A DNA stretch of 64,000 nt from the NCBI GenBank assembly GCA_016458225.1, contig JAEMGR010000023.1:141837-205836 (forward strand), written 5' to 3'. The translations under genes were made by a program, and so were the position numbers. Each line of letters begins with the position of its first letter. Positions within the stretch are counted from its first letter, which is position 1. Positions 13,296 through 20,523 of the stretch are shown here, one piece after another. The stretch is from Myxococcaceae bacterium JPH2 (GTDB taxonomy: Bacteria > Myxococcota > Myxococcia > Myxococcales > Myxococcaceae). The notes beneath the pieces were generated by a model. It ran no database searches, was not told the origin of the DNA, and saw only the letters and a program-made list of their open reading frames with translations.

Positions 13296-13319
13296 CCCGG
13301 CCCCAAGACGGGGGCCGGG
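13296..13319. terminator. Bidirectional hairpin terminator
   Basis: CCCGGCCCC, loop AAGACG, GGGGCCGGG: a perfect 9-bp stem centred between the convergent cytochrome gene and map. There is no U-tract, as is common at very high GC. Confidence 0.6.
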
Positions 13320-13329
13320 CCTCGGGGAC

Positions 13330-14322
13330 TCACGGCAGGGTGAGAATCTCGGCGCCCTGCTCGGTGACGAGGATGGTGTGCTCGAACTGCGCGCTGCGCT
13401 TGCCGTCCGCGGTGACGGCCGTCCAGCCGTCGTCCCAGCTCCGGTGGTGCCAGTCGCCCAGGTTGATCATCGGCTCGATGGTGAACACCATGCCCGGCTC
13501 AATCACCGTGTCCGCCTCGGCCTCGTAGTAGTGCGGAATCTGCAGCGACGTGTGGAACGTCTCGCCGATGCCGTGGCCACAGTAGGCGCGCACCACGCTC
13601 ATCCCGTTCTTCGAGGCGTGTCCCTCGATGGCGCGACCGATGTCGCTGATGGGCCGCCCCACCTTCACCGCCCCGATGCCCAGGTCCAGGCACTCGCGGG
13701 TGACGCGCACCAACCGCTCGCTCTCGGGGTCCACCTTCCCCACGAAGTACGTGGCCGAGCAGTCCCCGTGGACGCCCTCCAGGAAGATGGTGATGTCCAG
13801 GTTGACGATGTCGCCGTCCTCCAGCGCGCGGCTGTCCGGGATGCCGTGGCAGATGACCTCGTTGACCGAGGTGCACAGCGACTTGGGATAGCCGTGGTAG
13901 TTCAGCGTGCTGGGATAGCCCCCGCGCTGGATGTAGGCCGCGTGGGTGATGGCGTCGATTTCGTCCGTGGTGATGCCAGGACGCAGGTGCGACGCCGCCT
14001 CCTGCAACACCTGTCCGGCCGCGCGGCAGGCCCGGCGCATGCGGGCCAGCACGTCCGGGCTCTTCACGTCCGACTCGGCGAACCGCGAGCGGCGAGGCTT
14101 GCCCGACTCGGCGTAGTCCGGCCGAGCGATGTTCGCGGGCACGCTGCGCCGAGGGCTGATGATGCCGGGGCGCACGCCGCCGGCGCGCACGGGCTCGGGG
14201 CCGCGCTTGCGGGCCTCGACGCTGTCCGCGCCACGGTGGCACTTCTTGTACTTGGAACCGCTGCCGCACCAGCACGGCTCATTGGGCCCAGGCAGCACGG
14301 CGGGGGGCGTGGTGACCGTCAT
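13330..14322 (-). CDS. map: Type I methionine aminopeptidase with N-terminal SEC-C motif
   Basis: 330 aa. The N-terminus has a SEC-C zinc motif (CWCGSGSKYKKCH, residues about 17-29), which in other MetAPs helps docking on the ribosome. Residues about 80-330 are the pita-bread fold: GDIVNLDITIFLEGVHGDCS supplies the metal-binding Asp pair, GHGIGETFH the His, and VFTIEPMIN and TILVTEQGAEIL the Glu ligands. It removes initiator Met from nascent proteins. Its ATG overlaps the stop of the upstream HTH gene by 4 bp, implying coupled translation and shared control. Confidence 0.95.
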   Translation of the reverse strand: MTVTTPPAVLPGPNEPCWCGSGSKYKKCHRGADSVEARKRGPEPVRAGGVRPGIISPRRSVPANIARPDYAESGKPRRSRFAESDVKSPDVLARMRRACRAAGQVLQEAASHLRPGITTDEIDAITHAAYIQRGGYPSTLNYHGYPKSLCTSVNEVICHGIPDSRALEDGDIVNLDITIFLEGVHGDCSATYFVGKVDPESERLVRVTRECLDLGIGAVKVGRPISDIGRAIEGHASKNGMSVVRAYCGHGIGETFHTSLQIPHYYEAEADTVIEPGMVFTIEPMINLGDWHHRSWDDGWTAVTADGKRSAQFEHTILVTEQGAEILTLP

Positions 14323-14549
14323 CGCTCACCTCCCAGACGCATGTCCGGCGTCCGCCGCTCGCGCAGCCAGCGGATGACCTGGGGCTTCAACCAGAGGCGC
14401 GGTCGCCCGGTCCCCAGGTCCAGCACGGGACGGGGCATGTCCGGGTAACGGCGCAGATAGGTGCTGACGCTGTTGGTGTGGCGCAGGTGCAGCAGTCCCG
14501 CCACGCCCTGGGCATCAATCAGGTGCTTCGTGTTCACCAAGGGGCACAT
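14319..14549 (-). CDS. Small excisionase/AlpA-like HTH DNA-binding protein coupled to map
   Basis: 76 aa. The layout fits the winged-helix MerR/excisionase-like class: an N-terminal helix pair (LIDAQGVAGLLHLRH), a recognition segment with SVSTYLRRYPDMPRP, a wing (GTGRPRLWL) and a closing helix (KPQVIRWLRER). Its stop overlaps the map start (ATGA). No Shine-Dalgarno precedes the ATG at 14549, but a TATAGA box ends 8 bp before it, consistent with a leaderless mRNA. It could autoregulate the map operon through the palindrome just upstream; this is inferred. Confidence 0.7.
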   Translation of the reverse strand: MCPLVNTKHLIDAQGVAGLLHLRHTNSVSTYLRRYPDMPRPVLDLGTGRPRLWLKPQVIRWLRERRTPDMRLGGER

Positions 14550-14554
14550 GGGGA

Positions 14555-14574
14555 GTGTCTATACCCGTAGACAC
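14555..14574 (-). promoter_or_regulatory. Palindrome and -10-like box at the start of the HTH-map operon
   Basis: GTGTCTA, 6-nt spacer, TAGACAC forms a perfect 7-bp inverted repeat 6-25 bp upstream of the ATG. On the coding (minus) strand it contains TATAGA, a good -10, which would put transcription start at or next to the ATG. The symmetry suits a dimeric repressor site overlapping the promoter. Confidence 0.5.
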
Positions 14575-14659
14575 CCGCGCATGCACGCAATCCGTGCCCT
14601 GACGGGGCGTCCCGGGCGGCCCCCGCCTCCTCGCCGGGAGGGGGGGCTCCGCCTGAGCC

Positions 14660-15184
14660 TCAGTGCGCGATGAAGGTCGTGGGGAGGAGGACCTTCTCGC
14701 CCGGGCCCTGGTCCAGGCTCTGCTTCAGGTGCAGCTCGATGACGGCGTGCTTGCGCTTCTCCAGATCCATCCGCTGCGAGGTGAAGAGGATGGTGGCGGA
14801 GCGGGCGTTGATGAGGCCGCCCCCGGTGCCTTGGTGATACAGCCCCACCTCATCGAAGCGCACCCGGATGTTCGCCTCGGGCGCGCCCTTGGGCAGGTAG
14901 AAGTAGCCCAGCAGGTGCGCGTGGTCCTGCAGCGACAGGTCCATGAACCGGCCCGCGGGGGCCAGCGACACCGGCACCGGCTGACCTCCGGCCGTCACCT
15001 CGACGCTGCCAATGCCCAGCATCACCTTGTCGTAGTCCTCCAGCTCCGCGCCCTTGAGGCGCAGCTCGAAGCGGTCCCCCGGGGGCTCGTGCACCGGAGA
15101 GATGCCGTCGGAGTCGCCGCACCCGCCCAACATGGACGCCAGGAACATCACTCCCGCCACCACCGACTTGCTCGGGGTCTTCAT
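14660..15184 (-). CDS. DUF4382-like lipoprotein
   Basis: 174 aa. Lipoprotein signal with a SMLGGC lipobox. The mature part is a single beta-rich domain: FELRLKGAELEDYDKVMLGIGSVEV-type start, a central hydrophilic GRFMDLSLQDHAHLLGYFYLP and a RVRFDEVGLYHQG strand. It recalls DUF4382-type surface proteins, whose function is unknown. The ATG overlaps the stop of the preceding gene by 4 bp (ATGA), so the two are made together. The gene ends next to a GC-rich imperfect inverted repeat. Confidence 0.65.
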   Translation of the reverse strand: MKTPSKSVVAGVMFLASMLGGCGDSDGISPVHEPPGDRFELRLKGAELEDYDKVMLGIGSVEVTAGGQPVPVSLAPAGRFMDLSLQDHAHLLGYFYLPKGAPEANIRVRFDEVGLYHQGTGGGLINARSATILFTSQRMDLEKRKHAVIELHLKQSLDQGPGEKVLLPTTFIAH

Positions 15185-16851
15185 CGCGCCTTCTCCCAGA
15201 ACCCAGGTTCCACGGCTCGGCCCAGGCCCCAGTTGGGGTCCAGGTTCCAGAACTGCTTGCTCAGCGGGACGGCCCACCGCGCGCCCGAGAGGTTGTGGGA
15301 CTCCAGCCGCTGCAGGGTCCCCTCGAGGATGGCGCGGTCCGCCGGCAGCGCCGCCTCCAGCGCGGAGAGCGCGGGCGCGGGCGTCCCGAGCACGCGCTCG
15401 TTGCAGACCGCGGTCACCCACTCCCTCGCGACCTTCACCGTCAGGGCCGCCATCTCCGAGCGCACGACGTTGCTCGCGGAGATGGCCGGGTTGGCCCACA
15501 GCACGCCCAGCGCGTCATCCACGCCGAACACCGCGCCCACGTTCCCCAGCGCAATGGGGCCGGCCGCCATGCACTCCGTGAGGGCCTTCTCGCTGGCCAG
15601 ATAGAAGCCGCGGTCGCGCGTCACGGGCGGCGGGCTCAGACTTCCGCCCGAGTCCGCCTTGAAGTTGCACGTGGCGCCATCCGCGAACTGCGTCGTCGGG
15701 CCCGTGGCGACGGTGGACAGGACGCCCGTCGCCTTGTTGACCGCGTAGAAGGTGTTGGCGCGCGAGGTGTTGGAATTGGTGGTGCCGTAGAAGAACAGGT
15801 CGCCCGCGGCCGTGAAGATGGCCGACACCATGGAGTTCCCCTCGGACGTCGCGTCATTCACCTTCGAGCGGAAGGGGATGTCCGAGAACGTGCCCGTGTG
15901 AGGGTCCACGACCGTCACGCGCTGGGTCGCGCTGTTGAAGCCATACAGCAGACCGTCCACCGGGCTCACCGCCACGTCCGCGACCCGGAAGGTCTCGGGG
16001 GTGCCCACCACCATGTCCGACAGGACCGCGCCCGTCTGGGGATTGACCTGGATGAGGTGGTTGGTGGTGATTTCGAACCCCACGAAGATGCCATCCTTCA
16101 GGAAGGCACCCGCGCCCCATCGGGCCGAGTTGGCCGCCCCCGTCACCAGCGGCGCGATGACTTGCGTGGAGCCGTTGGCGTCCACCCGGACGAGTTCGGG
16201 CGGATGCACCGCGTCCGAGGAGATGGCATACAGGAAGCCATCCTTGTGATTGAACGCCAGCGCGTTGTACGGCAGCGCCGTGTCCCCCTGGAGTGACAAG
16301 GAGCCAGTGGCCGGGTCGAAGATATAGAGATGAGAGGGGCCAGAGGGCGTGCCGTCCGGGGTCGAGGACGACGTGGAGATGTAGATGGTGTCGTCGCAGT
16401 GGAGCACGGGCTCCTGGGTGCAGAGCACGTTCGTGGAGGCCTGGCTGGAGCCGCTGTTCTCCCAGCCGATGCCGAAGATGTTCGTGAAGCTGACGGTGGC
16501 GTTCGGGCTGTCCGGGTTCGTGTCCAACGCGCCCAGGGCGATACACGCCTCATAGCTGGGCAGGTTGTATTGACATTGATACGTGACGTTGCCCCCCACG
16601 GGCACCGTCAGGGGCGGCAACGGCGAAAAAGTGCACGTGGACAGCAGGTTGTCCGTGGCCGCCAACAGCACCGAGGGCAGCGTGGGGTGGATGTTCGTGG
16701 CCTTGAAGGTAAAATTCAGCGTGGCCGGATAATTCGTCACGAGGGCCTGCTTCGATCCGTTCACGAGTTTCTCTGCCAGGAAATCATGCGCCCCGGCACC
16801 CGAGGACCAGAACACTCCTCCCAGCAGGACACCCAACCATCTGCGATTCAT
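15181..16851 (-). CDS. Secreted protein with beta-propeller-like repeats
   Basis: 556 aa from the ATG at 16851, which gives a signal peptide (MNRRWLGVLLGGVFWSSGAGA). The N-terminal about 150 residues look like an Ig-type surface domain with paired cysteines. Residues about 175-420 contain repeated strands of the kind seen in propellers (DVAVSPVDGLLYGFNSATQ, SGLSVQ-like and FYAVNKATGVLSTVATG). The last about 130 residues are helical (ECMAAGPIALGNVGAVFGV onward, then NPAISASNVVRSEMAALTV). No enzyme motif is recognised. The 4-bp overlap with the following DUF4382-like lipoprotein suggests one surface complex. Confidence 0.6.
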   Translation of the reverse strand: MNRRWLGVLLGGVFWSSGAGAHDFLAEKLVNGSKQALVTNYPATLNFTFKATNIHPTLPSVLLAATDNLLSTCTFSPLPPLTVPVGGNVTYQCQYNLPSYEACIALGALDTNPDSPNATVSFTNIFGIGWENSGSSQASTNVLCTQEPVLHCDDTIYISTSSSTPDGTPSGPSHLYIFDPATGSLSLQGDTALPYNALAFNHKDGFLYAISSDAVHPPELVRVDANGSTQVIAPLVTGAANSARWGAGAFLKDGIFVGFEITTNHLIQVNPQTGAVLSDMVVGTPETFRVADVAVSPVDGLLYGFNSATQRVTVVDPHTGTFSDIPFRSKVNDATSEGNSMVSAIFTAAGDLFFYGTTNSNTSRANTFYAVNKATGVLSTVATGPTTQFADGATCNFKADSGGSLSPPPVTRDRGFYLASEKALTECMAAGPIALGNVGAVFGVDDALGVLWANPAISASNVVRSEMAALTVKVAREWVTAVCNERVLGTPAPALSALEAALPADRAILEGTLQRLESHNLSGARWAVPLSKQFWNLDPNWGLGRAVEPGFWEKAR

Positions 16852-17732
16852 GCGTTCGCGCCTCCCCCCGTGTGACTCCCTCGTCACGGGGACGCCGGCC
16901 CTATGCACGCGGGATGCCTCGCGTTGGCTCGCGGTTGAAAACCTCCGGCATCGGGCTTGGGTCTCGGCCCGCTGACCGGCGTGTATCACCTAGAAGACAG
17001 ACACGCCGCCCCACGATGAAGACCAGCCAACCCTCGGCCTGCGCGTCAGGACAGGGACGCAAAGGCGTGCGCCTCTCCCACAACCGCGCCTATACTGAAA
17101 AACCTGCAATTCCAGCTTGAAACTAATACAGCCCGCCACCTTGGCGGCATTTGCGAGCTGTCTCGTAGCAGAGGCCGACGTCAACGCTGAAACGGGACGA
17201 CAAACCCTGACAGGAAGCTCCGCATCGCTGGCGCCAAGACACGCGATCCCGACTCCGAACATGAGGAGCCAGGGCCCCAGGAGGATGGCCAGGTGCTGGA
17301 CCCGCGACAGCTTGCTGAACACCCCCAACCCCGAGGCTGCGGCAGCTCCCTGTCTCCGGATCCTCGAGTCGGGCCGACGCGCCCGACATCAGCGGCCGGA
17401 GGCTCCTCTCGCCCCCAGCCAGCGGAAGCCCACACGCGCGGACCTATCCCCAGGTTGCCCTCGCGCGGCGGGATACCGCAGAGACTCGCCACCGCCACCT
17501 GCCCCGCCGACCAGAGGACGGCGGATGCGAGGAACATGACCACGCTCGAGACGATCAAGCGAGCACGTTCCATGGGCGGCCCAAGTGATAGCACGGCGTG
17601 GCGCTCCGCCCTGCCTGCGTGCCGCCCCCGGGTCGCGCCCAGCCCCATCCCTTCCCACCCGTGGAGGAGGTGACACCCATTCCTCCCCAGCAAGTTGTCA
17701 ACCCAAGAGGTTGACTGATACTCACTGGACCT
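16852..17732. other. 880-bp stretch without a convincing gene
   Basis: Apart from the broken membrane-protein-like reading frames at about 17181-17573, nothing coding was found on either strand. The patch at about 17090-17130 is the most AT-rich and could hold a promoter for the upstream surface-protein operon or for the kinase. Confidence 0.5.
17181..17573 (-). pseudogene. Possible frameshifted small membrane-protein remnant
   Basis: From an ATG at 17573 the first residues look like a membrane protein (MERARLIVSSVVMFLASAVL), but the frame then turns into Arg/Ser/Gly-rich text. In the next frame, from about 17328, a second hydrophobic span appears (HLAILLGPWLLMFGVGIACL). Joining the two would give a two-span peptide, so a frameshift is plausible. 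Codon usage of both parts is otherwise weak, and chance is possible. Confidence 0.25.
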
Positions 17733-19640
17733 GTGAAGGCCATGAGTGAGAACGGGACCCTCGTGTATCCGGCGGGTCTCCAGCCGGGTGCCCTGGTGGG
17801 TGGGTGGCGCATCGTCGGGATGCTGGGCGCGGGGGGCTACGGAGCCGTGTATCGCGTGGAGCACCCGGATGCGCCCGGGCTGCCCTTCGCGCTCAAGCTG
17901 TCGCTCCACACGGACTCGGCGCGGAGCCTGCGCGAGACGGCCCTCCTCCTGGACAAGGCCGTGCATCCCCACGTCGTGCGCGTCCACGCGAGCGGTCGGT
18001 GGCCCCATCCCCTCACCGGGCTCCCCTACTTCGTCATGGACTGCATTGACGGCCCGGCGCTCCACACGTGGGCAGACACCTTCAACCCCACCTTCCGCCA
18101 GCTCGCCTTCGCGGCAGGCCACGTGGCCCTCGCGCTCGACCTGCTCCACGCGCGCGGCGTGGTGCACCGCGACCTCAAGCCCGAGCACATCCTCATCCAG
18201 CGGACCACCGGCCAGCCCATCCTCATCGACTTCGGCGCGGGAGACGTCGCCGGCGCGCCCACGCTCACCACCGCCGCGCTCCCTCCTGGCACCCATCACC
18301 TGCGCAGCCCCGAGGCCGTGCGCTTCCATCAGCGCCACTGGCGCACGCCCGAGGCGCGCTATCCCTACACCCACGCGGATGACCTCTACGCGCTCGGGGT
18401 CTGCCTCTACCGCGCGGCCACCGGCCACTACCCCTTCCCTCCCGACCTGCCCACCGACCTGCTCTATCTGGCCATCGCCACCCGGGCGCCGCCCCCACCG
18501 CGGGTCATCAACCCGCGCATCCCCCCGCCGCTCGCCCGGACCATCCTCCGCTTGCTGGAGAAGGACCCGCGGCGGCGGCCCCGGAATGGAGGCCAGCTCC
18601 ACGCGGAGTTGGTGGAGGGCATGCTCGCCGCCTCCGAGGCGCCCTACGCCACCCGGCTGTTCCTCGAGGAGCCTCGGCCTCCCTCGCATCCGGACGATGC
18701 GCCCGCGCAGGTGCACGTGCCTCGCTGGCCCAGCCGAGCCTACCCACCGCCTTCGCCCTGGCCGGGACGGCTCGCGCGCCTCATCCCCGAGAGCTGGCTC
18801 GACGCGCTCGCCCGCTGGCAGGAGCGACAGGAGCCCGCGCCGCCTCCGCCTCGCCCCCGCCCTCGCTGGGGAGCGACCGCGGTGCTCTGCCTGCTGCTCG
18901 GCGGACTCTGGTGGCACTCCGTGCAGTCCCGGGGCTTCAATGGCAGCACAACCCCCAGGGTCACCTCCAAATTCGACTCCTCTCCAGGTAATAAACTGGC
19001 GTCACCCCCAGAGTCCCCACACATTGGGCCTGCCGCGATTCCGCTCCCCGTGAGCCCTACCCCCGCGGTCGTCGCCTCACCGGCGCCGTCTCCACAGGAA
19101 ACCCCCGCCGTGCCCAATCCCTCTCTGTCTCACCCGCCTGCCTCGCGGCAGGGCGTCACCCCTTTGCGTCGCGCCCTCAAGGTGGCCGCTGTCGCCGCAT
19201 GCACAGGCATGGCCTGCGCGGGCGCGCAGACGCGCTCCGGTCCGCCGGGCCCCCAGTGCCCCGCGGATGCCGTGGCGACGATGCGCCGGGAATACGGTCT
19301 GCGTGGCACCGAACCCATCGGCGTGGCTTGGGAGCCCGACCACACCGATCGGCGCTTCAAGGCCCGCGACGGAGCGCCCGCGGAGGCCACCGTCAACATG
19401 CCCCTGAACCGCATCCCCGATGGCCTGCTGCTGAAGGGAACGTTCATCTTCTCCGAGTCGCGCGTCTTCATCCGCTTCACGAAGGCACAGGACGCAACGG
19501 GCCGCATCGTCCCCGTCTGCTTCGACGCCTGGACCACCAACGGCGAAGACGTTCAAGTGGGCCTCACCCGCTACCCCGGCGGGGAAGCGAACACCGCCAA
19601 GCTCGACTCGACCTTCCCGGTCTTCCCCAAGTTCGACTGA
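17733..19640 (+). CDS. Membrane Ser/Thr protein kinase with unusual catalytic loop
   Basis: 635 aa from GTG 17733 (an ATG at 17742 is equally possible). The kinase domain is at about 20-290: glycine loop GAGGYGAVY, Lys in FALKLS, catalytic loop HRDLKPEH, DFGAGD, and SPEAVRF in place of APE. The Asn that normally ends HRDLKPEN and helps bind Mg is His here. A TM at about 380-397 (ATAVLCLLLGGLWW) is followed by a Pro-rich linker, a second hydrophobic span and a C-terminal domain of about 130 residues, presumably extracytoplasmic. It is followed after 16 bp by a DUF2381-like gene, a pairing seen repeatedly in myxobacteria. Likely a surface-signal receptor kinase. Confidence 0.88.
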   Translation: MKAMSENGTLVYPAGLQPGALVGGWRIVGMLGAGGYGAVYRVEHPDAPGLPFALKLSLHTDSARSLRETALLLDKAVHPHVVRVHASGRWPHPLTGLPYFVMDCIDGPALHTWADTFNPTFRQLAFAAGHVALALDLLHARGVVHRDLKPEHILIQRTTGQPILIDFGAGDVAGAPTLTTAALPPGTHHLRSPEAVRFHQRHWRTPEARYPYTHADDLYALGVCLYRAATGHYPFPPDLPTDLLYLAIATRAPPPPRVINPRIPPPLARTILRLLEKDPRRRPRNGGQLHAELVEGMLAASEAPYATRLFLEEPRPPSHPDDAPAQVHVPRWPSRAYPPPSPWPGRLARLIPESWLDALARWQERQEPAPPPPRPRPRWGATAVLCLLLGGLWWHSVQSRGFNGSTTPRVTSKFDSSPGNKLASPPESPHIGPAAIPLPVSPTPAVVASPAPSPQETPAVPNPSLSHPPASRQGVTPLRRALKVAAVAACTGMACAGAQTRSGPPGPQCPADAVATMRREYGLRGTEPIGVAWEPDHTDRRFKARDGAPAEATVNMPLNRIPDGLLLKGTFIFSESRVFIRFTKAQDATGRIVPVCFDAWTTNGEDVQVGLTRYPGGEANTAKLDSTFPVFPKFD

Positions 19641-19656
19641 GCCAGGGACCCCGTCC

Positions 19657-20523
19657 GTGCCCGCCTCTCTTGGCGGTTGCCTCCTGGCGCTGCTGCTGGC
19701 CACGGAGACATTCCGTCCCGATACGCCTCAGGTCTCACCCGAGCCCCGCCCGCTCGCAACGCCCTCGGCGCAGGACACGGATGCACCCGAGATCCACATC
19801 CAACCCGGGCGCGCCGTCACCCTGCGCTTCGCACAACCCCTGGCCCTCGAACCCCTGTCTCCACGGGACTCGGTGCACTTCGACGACGTCGCGGTGACGC
19901 CCGATACACTCGTCCTGCTGCCCACGGGGTCGCTGAATGAGGGCGCGCGCCTCTGGCTCGACGTGCGCTTCGCCCAAGGCGCGGTCCCCGCTCACACGCG
20001 GCTGCGGCTGGTCGTCCACGCGGTCAGGCCCGATGACGAGGTTCGGATCCGACTGGCCTCGTCCCCCACTTCGGGCCTCGACGTGGCGCAGTGCCTTCGC
20101 CCAGAGACGAATCCCAGTGGACTCGACGGGGAGTTCAGCACGGGCGGGATTGACTCGCGCGGAGTCAATACACAGTTGCGCCCCACGGATGGCATCGTCC
20201 GCGCTTCGGACATGCCTCCCATCGTCTCACTCCTGAGCCTTCGCGCCAGCGATCGCGTCGCCGTGGTCGTCTTCCTTCGAGAGCAAGACCTTCCCCTCTC
20301 GCGGGCCCCCGCGCACGCCACCTTCCGCGCCACGCGAGGAAGCGGACTTTCGAGAACAACGGTCTTCCAGGGAGCGCCTCTGCGTGACGACTCGAGGGTG
20401 CCCATCGTGGTGCAAGCGGAGGCGCGGCCCGAGGCGCTCCTCGGTGAGTACACGATGGAGGTGAGGGACCGCGACGACGCGCTGCTCTTCACCGTCCCCG
20501 GGGTGCAGTTCCCTCGGCTCTGA
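19657..20523 (+). CDS. DUF2381-like (TIGR02268-type) myxobacterial paralogue
   Basis: 288 aa from a GTG. A signal peptide is present (hydrophobic LGGCLLALLLA near the N-terminus). The mature chain is a beta-rich domain of the Myxococcus paralogous family that follows Ser/Thr kinase genes: PEIHIQPGRAVTLRF, PTGSLNEGARLWLDVRF, a short helical insert and a final YTMEVRDRDDALLFTV strand set. The function of the family is unknown; genomic coupling to the kinase suggests a sensory or regulatory partner. Its 3' end overlaps the convergent histidine kinase gene by 35 bp. Confidence 0.75.
   Translation: MPASLGGCLLALLLATETFRPDTPQVSPEPRPLATPSAQDTDAPEIHIQPGRAVTLRFAQPLALEPLSPRDSVHFDDVAVTPDTLVLLPTGSLNEGARLWLDVRFAQGAVPAHTRLRLVVHAVRPDDEVRIRLASSPTSGLDVAQCLRPETNPSGLDGEFSTGGIDSRGVNTQLRPTDGIVRASDMPPIVSLLSLRASDRVAVVVFLREQDLPLSRAPAHATFRATRGSGLSRTTVFQGAPLRDDSRVPIVVQAEARPEALLGEYTMEVRDRDDALLFTVPGVQFPRL

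Noticed and set aside
17117..17539. Plus-strand frame starting MKLIQPATLAAFASC
   Set aside because: A signal-like start is followed by low-complexity Pro/Arg text; no ribosome site, and the opposite strand has equally weak frames.
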